A DNA stretch of 64,000 nt from Mesorhizobium sp. (lineage in GTDB: Bacteria > Pseudomonadota > Alphaproteobacteria > Rhizobiales > Rhizobiaceae): positions 1 through 64,000 of the forward strand of contig NZ_JANJTZ010000039.1 in assembly GCF_024710845.1 (NCBI RefSeq). Direction: 5' to 3'. The translations under genes and the position numbers were made by a program. Within the stretch, counting starts at the first letter, position 1. Each line of letters opens with the position of its first letter. The notes beneath the pieces were generated by a model. It was not told the origin of the DNA. It did not search any database and saw only the letters and a list, made by a program, of their open reading frames with translations. Positions 7,651-16,294 of this stretch are shown one piece after another.

Positions 7651-9816
7651 TCAGGCGCTCAGTCTGAAGGAGGGGCCGGATGTCGGCAGGCCGAGTTCTT
7701 GCGACAGTTCGGGATGGACGAAGCCAAGGCGCGGCATGGCCGAGCGCACCTCGGCCGGAGTCGACAGGAGCTTGAGCGGCGAGCCGAGCGCCAGCCATTC
7801 GTCGTCATCGGCTGTCGGCACGATCTTGAGCAAGCCGCGGGCGGCGGTCTGCGGATGCGCCATGACGTCCTTGACCGACAGGATGGGCGCCGCATCGAGG
7901 CCCAGACTGTTGGCAGCCTCGACCACCTCCGATGCGGAAGCGCCGTGCGGATCCGCAAGCAGGGATGCGTCGCCTTCGATCGCAACCAGGCCATCCGATG
8001 CTACGACGATAGACGGCACTCGGTGTTCGCCACCGTTCCAGCGGGCCTGCGTCGCCCATGCCGAACAGTCTTGCATGGCGATGTCGAGATGGACACCGGT
8101 GCCGGTTGTCTCGCGGGCAAGCAGCGCGGCCAGAATGCCCGCAAGCCCGAACTGACCGCCGAGCTGATCGGAGATCGAGATGCCTGACTTGGTGGGCACG
8201 CCGTCGACGGGCGTCGTCGCCATGACACCGGACATGCCCTGGATCACGGTGTCGAGTGCCGGCCTGCCGGGATAGACGCTGTCGTAGCCGAAACCATTGA
8301 CCGAGCAGTAGACGATGGCTGGGAAACGCTGCCGCACGGCGTCCGCTCCAAAGCCTAGCTTGACGAGGGAACCGGGCTTCAGGTTCTCCATCACCACGTC
8401 GGCCGTGCCGAGCAGCTTCCACAGCGTGTCGCGATCCGCGGGCAGCTTCAGGTCGAGCACGATGCCGCGCTTGTCGGTATTGCTCAGCGCGTAGACATAG
8501 GCCTCGCCGTCGGCCCGCAACGGCGCATTGATGCGGTTGGTGTCGCCTGTCGGCGGCTCAACCTTGATGACGTCTGCACCCAGCGCGCCGAGCTGGCGAC
8601 AGGCCAGCGGCGCGACCGTATTCATGCCGATCTCGACGACGCGCAGACCATCGAGCGGCCGGGTCTGCAAGTGGGGATCGCCATCGATGCGGGCGGCATC
8701 GGGGGACGCCCCGCGGGCCCGCTCGGCGCACCAGGCGCGACCGGAATCCGGCAGCGGGATCGCCTTGGTCGTCTCACTGCGCGCGCCTGTGACCCGGATC
8801 GGGTTGCCTGGCAGAAGCAGCGATTGGCCGCCGACCGGATCAGCCGCTTTCAGCACCATGCTGCGATGGACGAGATTGGGTTCGGACGCGATGCCATCTA
8901 GCGGAAGGATCGCGCTGCACGGAATGCCTCGCGCGGACACCAGTTCGATGCAACGCGAGGCGGTCAGGCCGGAGGCCCAGGCGCCGACATGGGTGTCGAG
9001 AAGGTCGACATTGTCGACCCTTGAAGCCGGAGTGCGGAAAGCCGGCATGTCCACGAGGGCGGGGCGGTCCATCACCAGGCAGAGCTTGCGCCATTGCTCG
9101 TTGGTCGGACCGCAGATCAGCACCCAGCCGTCCTGGGCGCGAAACGCGTTCCAGGTTGCAAGCGCGGGGTGTCGGTTGCCGGCCCGCGTCGCCGGCTTGT
9201 GGACCAGCACGAGCGGAATGAAGGTCAGCAGCGCGTTGACGCCCACGTCGTAGAGCGCCATGTCGATGCGCTGTCCGGCGCCGGTGCGGCGGCGTACGAG
9301 AACTGCGGCGAGAATCGCCGCCAACCCGTAAACCGCGGTTTCCATGTCGAGTAGCGGCGCGCCGGTAAACGTCGGCAGGCCGTCTGGGCGGCCGGTCGTA
9401 TCAGCGACAGCGGAAAGCGCCTGCACCAGCGCTTCCGGATGCCCGACGCCGGCGAGCGGGCCGCTGTGGCCGTATGCCGTGAAGTCGCAGACGATCAGAC
9501 CCTTGGAGCGCGGCCGGTTCCAGATTTCCGCGTCGAGCCCCCCGAGGTCGGACGAGACAAGCACCACGTCGGCAGCATCGACCAGGTTCATGACCAGCGC
9601 CCTGTCTGCCGTATTGCGCGGGTCGGCTGCGAGACTGCGCTTGCCGGCGGCGACCAGTGCGCGGTCCCGGCGCGGTTCGGCTCTGTCTTCGACCAGCACC
9701 ACGTCCGCGCCGAGGTCCGCCATCAGCGACCCGCAGGCCGCTGCGGCGAGGCGCGTGCCGATCTCGACGACCACGAGACCTTCGAGCAGGTGCGAACCCG
9801 TCATGTGCGTGGACAT
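7651..9816 (-). CDS. Tandem-fused CaiB/BaiF (class III) CoA-transferase
   Basis: At 721 residues this is twice the length of a normal family III CoA-transferase, and it contains two copies of the fold. The first runs to about residue 345 and begins LLEGLVVVEIGTRLAAAACG. The second begins LDGLRVVEIGMNTVAPLACR near residue 389. Each half keeps an aspartate where the family has its catalytic residue (LLDMETAVYG and SISDQLGGQFG). It probably moves CoA from a donor acyl-CoA to a carboxylic acid. The fusion recalls two-subunit enzymes such as BbsEF. It lies 4 bp upstream of the thiolase-like gene. Confidence 0.88.
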   Translation of the reverse strand: MSTHMTGSHLLEGLVVVEIGTRLAAAACGSLMADLGADVVLVEDRAEPRRDRALVAAGKRSLAADPRNTADRALVMNLVDAADVVLVSSDLGGLDAEIWNRPRSKGLIVCDFTAYGHSGPLAGVGHPEALVQALSAVADTTGRPDGLPTFTGAPLLDMETAVYGLAAILAAVLVRRRTGAGQRIDMALYDVGVNALLTFIPLVLVHKPATRAGNRHPALATWNAFRAQDGWVLICGPTNEQWRKLCLVMDRPALVDMPAFRTPASRVDNVDLLDTHVGAWASGLTASRCIELVSARGIPCSAILPLDGIASEPNLVHRSMVLKAADPVGGQSLLLPGNPIRVTGARSETTKAIPLPDSGRAWCAERARGASPDAARIDGDPHLQTRPLDGLRVVEIGMNTVAPLACRQLGALGADVIKVEPPTGDTNRINAPLRADGEAYVYALSNTDKRGIVLDLKLPADRDTLWKLLGTADVVMENLKPGSLVKLGFGADAVRQRFPAIVYCSVNGFGYDSVYPGRPALDTVIQGMSGVMATTPVDGVPTKSGISISDQLGGQFGLAGILAALLARETTGTGVHLDIAMQDCSAWATQARWNGGEHRVPSIVVASDGLVAIEGDASLLADPHGASASEVVEAANSLGLDAAPILSVKDVMAHPQTAARGLLKIVPTADDDEWLALGSPLKLLSTPAEVRSAMPRLGFVHPELSQELGLPTSGPSFRLSA

Positions 9817-9834
9817 GGCCGATACCCCGGGAGT

Positions 9835-10644
9835 TCAGTGGCCGCGATAGCGTTTGCTGTGAAAGTCGGGCCTGCGCTTCTCGCGCAGCGCAGCGCCGCC
9901 TTCCTTCGCTTCCTCGGTGCCGAAATAGAGGGCGAGTGCGTTGAAGGCCAAATTGCCGATACCGCGGATGTTCTCGCTGTCGGCATTGAACGAGCGCTTG
10001 GCGATCGCAATCGCCGTAGGGCTCTTTTCGTTGATCTCGTCGCACCACCGCTCCACCTCGGCGTCGAGGTCGGCATCGGGAACGACTGCATTGATCAACC
10101 CCATGTCGAGGGCTTCGCGGGCCGAATAGCGGCGGCACAGATACCAGAACTCGCGCGCGCGTTTTTCGCCGATCGTACGCGCCAGGTATGCCGTACCGAA
10201 ACCGGCATCGACCGAGCCCATCTTCGGACCGACCTGTCCGAAACTGGCCGTCTCGCTGGCAATGGCGAGGTCGCAGAGCGTGACGATGACATTTCCCGAG
10301 CCCACCGCATAGCCGCGAACCTTGGCAATCACCGGCTTCGGCACGTCGCGGATGACTGACTGCATCTCCTCAACGCCGTTGCCGAGGATGCCGATGCCGC
10401 TGTCGACGCGATCGGCCTTCTTCTCCTGCTTGTCGCCGCCGATCGCGAAGGCGCGGTCGCCCGCGCCGGTCAGCACGATTGCCCCGACGTCCCTGTCCCA
10501 GCCCGCGCGGCGGATAGCATCCGTCACCTCGTAATAGGTGTTGCGGACAAAGGCGTTCAGGCGGTGCGGACGGTTGAAGGTGATCGTCGCTGTGCGGTTT
10601 TTCACCGCGTATAGGATGTCGGTATATTCGCCGCCGTCCATCAT
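9835..10644 (-). CDS. Enoyl-CoA hydratase/isomerase-family enzyme, BadI-like
   Basis: A 269-residue crotonase-fold protein. The blocks FGQVGPKMGSVDAGFGTAY, EFWYLCRRYSAREALDMGL and EKSPTAIAIAKRSFNAD resemble 2-ketocyclohexanecarboxyl-CoA hydrolase (BadI) and, more distantly, naphthoyl-CoA synthase MenB. BadI opens an alicyclic ring by hydrolysis. The frame runs further upstream, but the ATG at 10644 follows a strong GGGAGGAA. The earlier part lies across an operator palindrome and is rejected. It is the first gene of the five-gene minus-strand operon. Hydratase versus ring hydrolase cannot be decided here. Confidence 0.82.
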   Translation of the reverse strand: MMDGGEYTDILYAVKNRTATITFNRPHRLNAFVRNTYYEVTDAIRRAGWDRDVGAIVLTGAGDRAFAIGGDKQEKKADRVDSGIGILGNGVEEMQSVIRDVPKPVIAKVRGYAVGSGNVIVTLCDLAIASETASFGQVGPKMGSVDAGFGTAYLARTIGEKRAREFWYLCRRYSAREALDMGLINAVVPDADLDAEVERWCDEINEKSPTAIAIAKRSFNADSENIRGIGNLAFNALALYFGTEEAKEGGAALREKRRPDFHSKRYRGH

Positions 10645-10680
10645 TTCCTCCCAGGCAACCCACGCATTGACAGTGCGATA

Positions 10681-10692
10681 ATGTCCGGACAT
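10681..10692. promoter_or_regulatory. Operator copy 1 (ATGTCCGGACAT)
   Basis: A perfect 12-bp palindrome 37 bp upstream of the BadI-like gene, in the divergent promoter region. It matches the window-wide consensus ATGTNCGNACAT and the half-site pattern GT-N-NN-N-AC typical of GntR-family repressors. The controlling protein is inferred to be the GntR/HutC regulator at 13041. Confidence 0.75.
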
Positions 10693-10766
10693 ATAGCATG
10701 AGATTGGATATGCGCAAGCAGTCTGAGCACAAAAATGTAGCGACATGGTCCGGTCGCTTATGTTCA

Positions 10767-10778
10767 ATGTTCGTACAT
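10767..10778. promoter_or_regulatory. Operator copy 2 (ATGTTCGTACAT)
   Basis: A copy of the ATGTNCGNACAT palindrome 20 bp before the quinone-reductase-like gene. It is exactly 86 bp from copy 1 on the other side of the same divergent promoter region. It is placed to control the plus-strand gene. Confidence 0.75.
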
Positions 10779-10798
10779 GTCGACTGTGGGAGGCGAGG

Positions 10799-11803
10799 AT
10801 GAGACACTACAGGCTGGATGGGTCAGGCACCGTCAAAGGCTTGAAACTGGAGAGTGCGGCCCAGCCGCGTCCCGGCCGGCACGATGTCCTGGTCAGGATG
10901 CGCGCAGCGTCCCTCAACTATCTCGACCTGAAGATCCTGCACGGTCATTTCCCGGCGAAGACAGCCGGGCTCGTACCGCTGTCCGACGGCGCGGGGGAGG
11001 TCGTGGAAATCGGCGACGACGTCACGCGGTTCGCCGTCGGTGACCGCGTCGCAAGCACTTTCCTGCCGCGCTGGATCGCCGGCCCGCTGCCTGCCGATGC
11101 GCGCGGCGCGCAGCCTGGCGCCAACATTGACGGGGTGCTGTCCGAATATGTCATCTTCCCGCAGGACGCGCTGGTCCGGGCGCCCAGCGGGCTTACGTTC
11201 GAAGAGGCATCCACCTTGCCTTGTGCGGCGCTTACAGCCTGGCAGCTTTTCACCGGCCCGCGGCCACTCTTGCCCGGCGAAACAGTGCTTGTGCAAGGCA
11301 GCGGCGGCGTATCGCTTTTCGCGCTCCAGTTCGCCAAGCTTGCCGGCGCCCGCGTCGTCGCCACCACGTCCAGCGCCGAAAAAGCGGAGCGGCTGAGAAC
11401 GCTTGGCGCCAACATCGTCATCAATTACCGGGACGTTCCGGCTTGGGGTGCCGCGGTTCGCGCCGAGACGGGCGGGGCCGGCGCGGACCACATTATCGAG
11501 ATCGGCGAGGCCGACACGCTGGAGCAATCGATCACGGCCGCAGCGGTCAATGCGCAGATCAATCTCGTCGGCCGGCCGGTCGGTGCGCCGCATGTCGACC
11601 CGGCGACGCTGATGCGAGCGATCGCCACCTATCGCCGCATCGCAGTTGGCAGCCGTGCGGAGTTCGAGGCGATGAATCGCGCTATCGAAATGCATGAACT
11701 GCGGCCGGTGATCGACAGGGTTTTCGAATTCGACGCTGCCGGTGACGCGTTCGCAGCTTTCGAAAAGCGCGGCCATTTCGGCAAGATCGTTGTCCGCATC
11801 TGA
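10799..11803 (+). CDS. Zinc-independent alcohol dehydrogenase / quinone oxidoreductase (MDR)
   Basis: A 334-residue medium-chain dehydrogenase/reductase. The N-terminal GroES-like part (RAASLNYLDLKILHG) lacks the Cys that binds catalytic zinc in alcohol dehydrogenases, so it belongs with the quinone-reductase or enoyl-reductase side of the family. The nucleotide fold has QGSGGVSLFALQFAKLAGA near residue 165. The ATG at 10799 follows GGAGGCGAGG; an upstream in-frame ATG is rejected because it would translate through operator copy 2. It is transcribed divergently from the BadI-like operon and is probably co-regulated. Confidence 0.87.
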   Translation: MRHYRLDGSGTVKGLKLESAAQPRPGRHDVLVRMRAASLNYLDLKILHGHFPAKTAGLVPLSDGAGEVVEIGDDVTRFAVGDRVASTFLPRWIAGPLPADARGAQPGANIDGVLSEYVIFPQDALVRAPSGLTFEEASTLPCAALTAWQLFTGPRPLLPGETVLVQGSGGVSLFALQFAKLAGARVVATTSSAEKAERLRTLGANIVINYRDVPAWGAAVRAETGGAGADHIIEIGEADTLEQSITAAAVNAQINLVGRPVGAPHVDPATLMRAIATYRRIAVGSRAEFEAMNRAIEMHELRPVIDRVFEFDAAGDAFAAFEKRGHFGKIVVRI

Positions 11804-11840
11804 GGTGCAGCACGAGTGATCACATCTTGACAGACCAAAA

Positions 11841-11852
11841 ATGTCCGTACAT
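11841..11852. promoter_or_regulatory. Operator copy 3 (ATGTCCGTACAT)
   Basis: A copy of the ATGTNCGNACAT element 36 bp upstream of the start of the exported metallo-hydrolase gene, where it would overlap the promoter. Confidence 0.72.
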
Positions 11853-11888
11853 TAAGTCGAGCGTTTTCGTACCGTCAGGGAGGAAGAG

Positions 11889-12932
11889 ATGGTGTGGAAG
11901 GGAAGAACCGGCACCCGCCGGGACGTCTTGCAAGCGGGCATTGCGGGAACGGCAGGGATATTCGCATCGAGCGCTCCGGGCAAAGCCGGGGCGCGGGCAG
12001 AAAATCGAACGACAGCAGCGAACGACGGAGCAAGGATCGAGGTGAAAAGCGGGCAGACATTGCAGATCTCGTCACACTCCGAGTTCCAGCCTTGGACACG
12101 GTTCAGGCTCGGAGACGCGACGGTTACCGTCGTCAGCGACGGAAGGATCGCCATGGGCGACCCGAAGAAATGGTTCCTCGGGCTCAAGGAGGGCGAGCTT
12201 GAGGCAACGTTGCGCGAAAGCTTCCTATCCGAGACCGACGCCTCGCTGGCGCAGAACGTAATGATCGTCGACATGGGCGGCAGGCGCGTCATGTTCGACA
12301 CAGGCACCGGCGGCTCGCCGCTGATCGGCCCGACCGCCGGCCACCTTCGGGCGAACCTTGACACGGCCGGGATTGCACCGGACAGCGTCACCGACGTCAT
12401 CATTTCACATGGTCATCCGGACCATGTCCTTGGCCTTGTCGATGCGGACGGAAGGCCTGTTTTCTTCAACGCGCAGGTCCATATCAGCGAGATCGACCAC
12501 AGGATGATCGCCGGCGAACCCAACTCGGCAGACCCTTTCGCGCCGGAAATGAAGCGCCAGATGACAGCGGTTGCCGACCGGGTCGCCATGATTGCGGACG
12601 GCCGCCAGGTGGTGCCTGGCATAACCGCGTTTGCTGCGCCCGGCCACACACTCGGACACATGATCTTCGGCATCGAATCGGCCGGCCACACGCTGCTCAA
12701 CACGGCCGACCTTGGTCATCATCAGGCTATTTTCACCCGCCACCCAGAGGTCAACTTCGTGGCGGACATGGATGCGGCGATGATGGTGTCGACGCGCAGA
12801 CGATACTACGACATGATCGCCACCGACCGGCTTGGTTTTCTAAGCTACCACTTCCCATTTCCGGGCGTGGGACACCTCGCTAGGACCGGCGCCGCTTACG
12901 CCTACATCCCAGCCAGTCTCGACACCGTCTGA
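11889..12932 (+). CDS. Tat-exported metallo-beta-lactamase-fold hydrolase
   Basis: A 347-residue MBL-fold protein. The metal motif HGHPDH is at residues 174-179, with later ligands in AAPGHTLGHM and NTADLGHH. The N-terminus carries TRRDVLQAGIAGTAGIFA, a twin-arginine export signal, so the folded metalloprotein should act in the periplasm. GGGAGGAAGAG precedes the ATG. The next gene in the same direction is the GntR regulator. The role could be hydrolysis of an ester or lactone precursor before uptake; this is inferred from location and neighbours. Confidence 0.85.
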   Translation: MVWKGRTGTRRDVLQAGIAGTAGIFASSAPGKAGARAENRTTAANDGARIEVKSGQTLQISSHSEFQPWTRFRLGDATVTVVSDGRIAMGDPKKWFLGLKEGELEATLRESFLSETDASLAQNVMIVDMGGRRVMFDTGTGGSPLIGPTAGHLRANLDTAGIAPDSVTDVIISHGHPDHVLGLVDADGRPVFFNAQVHISEIDHRMIAGEPNSADPFAPEMKRQMTAVADRVAMIADGRQVVPGITAFAAPGHTLGHMIFGIESAGHTLLNTADLGHHQAIFTRHPEVNFVADMDAAMMVSTRRRYYDMIATDRLGFLSYHFPFPGVGHLARTGAAYAYIPASLDTV

Positions 12933-12978
12933 CGCATTGCGCCGCGGCCGCCGTCAGTGCGGCCGCGATCATCGCTCC

Positions 12979-13020
12979 GTGTGCGCACTTGTTCTTGCCA
13001 TCCAACCTTTGTATGCACAT
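12979..13020. promoter_or_regulatory. Two weak operator-like sites upstream of the GntR gene
   Basis: GTGTGCGCACTT (12979-12990) and TTGTATGCACAT (13009-13020) each match ATGTNCGNACAT except at two of its fixed positions. They lie 30 bp apart, just before the regulator gene. This would fit weaker autoregulation by the same repressor. The assignment is tentative. Confidence 0.35.
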
Positions 13021-13040
13021 TTCACAAAGGGGAAACCGGC

Positions 13041-13790
13041 ATGGCGGAAACCACTACGGCCAAGCGGAGGCCAATTCATCGCGAGATCGCCGACGAACTG
13101 AGGCAGCGGATCGCGTCAGACGCCTATGACGGCGTCGAGCTGCCGCGCGAGCTCACCCTCATGGAGGAGTTCGGCGTCAGCCGGCACACAATCCGCGCGG
13201 CGCTGCAGCACCTGGTCAATGACGGCATCATCGAACGGCGTGCGGGTTCAGGCACAAAGGTCACGGAACGAGCCAAGGGTGGCATATGGGCTGCCGGCAG
13301 CCTCAGCCACCTGATCGGCGAGTTCACGCCCGACCAGTATCTAACGCTTTCGATCCGCGAGGAGCCGATCGCGAATTTTCCGGAGGCCGCTGCCGTGTTC
13401 GGACCGCAGGCCGGTCCGCTTATCTTTCACGTTCTGCGCGTTCTCACGTTGAACGACCTTCCCTATGCCTTCGTCAATATCTTCGCATTGAACGAAGCGG
13501 CGCAACGCGTCCCGAAATCCGAGCTCGGCCTTGAGCCTCTGGTTGTGCTCATAGAGCGCTTTGCCAAGGTTCGACCCGCCCGCGTGCGACAGGTGATCTC
13601 GGCCTGCGCCGCCGACGACCAGTCAGCCCGGCAGCTCGGCATCAGGAGCGGGTCGCCTGTGCTTCGCCTCGAGCGCACCTATATCGACAGCGACGGTCGG
13701 CCGTTCCTGCATGTCGACCTGCTGTCCAGGCCCGACCGCTACAAGCACGTCATGGATTTTGTCCACGAGACACCTGGCAAGCCCGGCTGA
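13041..13790 (+). CDS. GntR-family regulator, HutC/UTRA type
   Basis: A 249-residue repressor-like protein. The N-terminal winged helix reads LPRELTLMEEFGVSRHTIRA followed by LQHLVNDGIIERRAGSGTKV, typical of GntR proteins. The rest is the UTRA ligand-binding domain of the HutC subfamily, with VLRLERTYIDSDGRPFLHVD near its end. The ATG at 13041 follows AAAGGGGAAA; an upstream frame extension is rejected because it crosses the weak operator sites. It is the only regulator in the 5.2-22.9 kb cluster and is the likely binder of ATGTNCGNACAT. The effector is probably an acyl-CoA or acid of the pathway. Confidence 0.88.
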   Translation: MAETTTAKRRPIHREIADELRQRIASDAYDGVELPRELTLMEEFGVSRHTIRAALQHLVNDGIIERRAGSGTKVTERAKGGIWAAGSLSHLIGEFTPDQYLTLSIREEPIANFPEAAAVFGPQAGPLIFHVLRVLTLNDLPYAFVNIFALNEAAQRVPKSELGLEPLVVLIERFAKVRPARVRQVISACAADDQSARQLGIRSGSPVLRLERTYIDSDGRPFLHVDLLSRPDRYKHVMDFVHETPGKPG

Positions 13791-13792
13791 CG

Positions 13793-15094
13793 TCAGCTCA
13801 CCATTCCGGCGATGTCACACCGTGCGGCTTGCGCAAGCGACTCCCTATCCTCCGGATGCGCGATCGCGACCATGGCCTTGACCCTCTGCTCGATTGACTT
13901 GCCGCGCAGCTCGGCTGCGCCGTACTCCGTGACGATTACGTCGGCATCGGATCGTGGCACCGTTACCACCGCCGAAGCGATGCTGGCGACGATGCGGGGC
14001 TTGCCGCTGGCGGTGCGGGCCGGCAGCCCGATGATCGACCGTCCGCGTTCCGCGGCGAGCGCGCCTCGCACAAAGTCCAGTTGGCCACCGATGGTGCCGA
14101 GATAGTGACGTCCGACCACCTCCGATCCGATCTGGCCCGTAAGGTCGGCCTCAATGCCTGAATTGACGGATACAAGGCCGCTAAGTCCCGCAAGAACCTT
14201 CAGACTGTGCGTAATGTCGACGGGTTCGACCCGAAAGTCCGGATTGCCGTCGACGAAGTCACACAGCCTGTGCGTGCCCGCGAGCGCATTGGTGACCGTA
14301 AAGCCGGCGTCCTGCATCTTTGTTGAGTTGTCGAGGACGCCACTCTCGATGAGCGGGATGACAGCGTCGCCGACAACGCCGCTGTGAAGGCCGAGCCGAC
14401 GTCGGTCACTGACGGCGGCAAGTAGCGCGTTCGGCACCTTTCCGATTCCGACCTGCAGGATCGCGCCGTCTCCGACATAACTTGCAATGTTGGCGGCGAT
14501 TGCGCTGTCCGTCGCATCCGGCGGCTGTGCCGGCAGTTCGACGAGCGGCTCGCTGACGCGCACGACGAAATGGTAGCCTGCGAGATCGGGGCGGCGCGCC
14601 GAGGTTGTGCGCGGTGCCCGATCGTTGACAACCGCCATGCGGACCCGAGCCCGTCCCAGCGCATGTTGGGCATAGCTGTTTGCAGCGCCGTAACTGTGCA
14701 GCCCGACCCGGTCCGGCCGGCTCACCTGCATGAGCACGACGTCGGCCCGAATCGCACCCGTTTCAAAGAGCGCCGGCAACTGCGACAGGTGACACGGGAT
14801 CACATGCATCTTGCCGGCGCGGCAGAGCGCGCTGTTGGATCCGACCGCGCCCATACCGTAGACCGTCACGACATCGGTGTGTTCGGGCAAAACGGTCGCC
14901 GAGTAGCTGCCACCGACGAAGACATTGAAGGGGCCAATGGCATGGCGCTGTGCCATGAGCCTGCGAATGAGCGCTGCCGGCTCGGCGATACCCTGCGACC
15001 AGATCACCGTGTCGCCCGGCCTCACGATCTTTGTAAAGTCGATGCTGGCCGCGTCGATTTCGCCGAGCACAGCGCTTGCTGCCCTGCCCATCAC
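13793..15094 (-). CDS. Acetyl-CoA hydrolase/transferase-family (class I) CoA-transferase
   Basis: A 433-residue protein of the acetyl-CoA hydrolase / 4-hydroxybutyrate CoA-transferase family. Visible motifs are GIGKVPNALLAAVSDR near the middle, LHSGVVGDAVIPLIESG, and NSGIEADLTGQ, which holds the catalytic glutamate that forms the glutamyl-CoA intermediate. It could activate an organic acid with acetyl-CoA or release CoA at the end of the pathway. Its start overlaps the stop of the 2-hydroxyacid dehydrogenase gene by 4 bp. It ends 2 bp from the convergent GntR gene. Confidence 0.88.
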   Translation of the reverse strand: MMGRAASAVLGEIDAASIDFTKIVRPGDTVIWSQGIAEPAALIRRLMAQRHAIGPFNVFVGGSYSATVLPEHTDVVTVYGMGAVGSNSALCRAGKMHVIPCHLSQLPALFETGAIRADVVLMQVSRPDRVGLHSYGAANSYAQHALGRARVRMAVVNDRAPRTTSARRPDLAGYHFVVRVSEPLVELPAQPPDATDSAIAANIASYVGDGAILQVGIGKVPNALLAAVSDRRRLGLHSGVVGDAVIPLIESGVLDNSTKMQDAGFTVTNALAGTHRLCDFVDGNPDFRVEPVDITHSLKVLAGLSGLVSVNSGIEADLTGQIGSEVVGRHYLGTIGGQLDFVRGALAAERGRSIIGLPARTASGKPRIVASIASAVVTVPRSDADVIVTEYGAAELRGKSIEQRVKAMVAIAHPEDRESLAQAARCDIAGMVS

Positions 15095-16167
15095 GCGACC
15101 CTCGCATGGCGCGGAGCACCGCCACTCAGAACATCGCCAATGTTGGCGAAGATTGCAGTCATCTCTTCCAGCACCCCCAGGCGCGATCCACCGCCCAAGT
15201 GCGGCGTCAGCACGACATTAGGCAGTGCGGCGAAGCGGTCGCCGACGCTGCGCGGCTCGCGCAGATGGACGTCGAGGGCGGCGCCCGCAATCCGGCCGCG
15301 CGCCAATGCGTCGTAAAGGGCATCCTCGTCGACCAGCACACCGCGCGCCGTATTGATCAGGAAAGCTGTCGGCCTCATCGCTCCCAGTTCGGCGGCGCCG
15401 ATCAACGGTCGGCCCTCCTGCAAAGGCGGCACATGCACCGAGAGGAAGTCGGCCTGGCGCACTAGTTCGGCGAACGACACCTGCTCGACACTTATGGCCG
15501 TCAGCCATGCCGGGTCCAGTTCCTTCCGGTCGCAACAGAGAATGCGCATGCCGAAGCCGCCAGCCCGGCGAGCCAGCAGCTGACCGATCTCGCCAAAGCC
15601 TGCGATGCCCAGAGTCTTGCCCTCCAGCCGGGTCAAGCCTGCAATGTTGGCCCAGTTGTAGGCTTCCTTGCCGGGCATGCCCGGCGAGGAACCGCGGCGC
15701 ACAGCGGCGTCGCAGTCGAGCAGCCGGCGCGAAAGGCCGAGCATCAGCATCATCACATGCTCGGCGACATGAACCAGCGTCGGGCGGGGCAGGCACGAGA
15801 CGGCGACACCACGTTCGCGCGCCGCCTCTAGTTCGATGGGCAGCGTCGAGGCGCCGATCCGCTGGATGAACTTCAGCTTTGGCGCGCGGGCCAGCAGGCC
15901 GGCATCGATCCGCCCGCGCCGGAATACGAGCACATGCGCCGCATGCAGTGCCATCTCGTCGCTGATGGGAGCGACGCGCGGGTGAAAGTGGTCACGCAGC
16001 GCAGCCCCTGCTCGCGCCAAATCCGCCTCGTCCACCAACTCGGGTAGGAAGAAGTCACGCGCATATTTCCGATCTTCGGCGCTCTCCCACGCGAGGAGGC
16101 TGCGGCCGAGGCGTACCACATGATCCGGGTCGAGGAAGGAAATTCCGACGGCATCATTTGTGGGCAT
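15091..16167 (-). CDS. D-isomer-specific 2-hydroxyacid dehydrogenase
   Basis: A 358-residue NAD(P)-dependent dehydrogenase of the D-2-hydroxyacid family. The nucleotide motif is GIAGFGEIGQLLARR. The catalytic Arg lies in INTARGVLVDE, the Glu in HLREP and the His in TPHLGG. It interconverts a 2-hydroxyacid and a 2-oxoacid. The ATG at 16167 follows GGGAGAA. It is the first gene of a two-gene operon with the CoA-transferase, divergent from the aldehyde dehydrogenase, with operator copy 4 between them. Confidence 0.88.
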   Translation of the reverse strand: MPTNDAVGISFLDPDHVVRLGRSLLAWESAEDRKYARDFFLPELVDEADLARAGAALRDHFHPRVAPISDEMALHAAHVLVFRRGRIDAGLLARAPKLKFIQRIGASTLPIELEAARERGVAVSCLPRPTLVHVAEHVMMLMLGLSRRLLDCDAAVRRGSSPGMPGKEAYNWANIAGLTRLEGKTLGIAGFGEIGQLLARRAGGFGMRILCCDRKELDPAWLTAISVEQVSFAELVRQADFLSVHVPPLQEGRPLIGAAELGAMRPTAFLINTARGVLVDEDALYDALARGRIAGAALDVHLREPRSVGDRFAALPNVVLTPHLGGGSRLGVLEEMTAIFANIGDVLSGGAPRHARVA

Positions 16168-16195
16168 GCGGGATTCTCCCAAAAGACTGTTGTAA

Positions 16196-16207
16196 ATGTA
16201 CGGACAT
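16196..16207. promoter_or_regulatory. Operator copy 4 (ATGTACGGACAT)
   Basis: A copy of the ATGTNCGNACAT palindrome in the divergent region between the 2-hydroxyacid dehydrogenase (start 16167) and aldehyde dehydrogenase (start 16295) genes. One site could control both. The flanks AA and TA keep the AT-rich context of the other copies. Confidence 0.75.
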
Positions 16208-16294
16208 TACATTATGACAATCTCGCACGCAACGCCGGTCCTGATTGTAAGCGCGCGACCGGGCGAGCAGCCAGCAGACGGAGGAGAGGCGATC

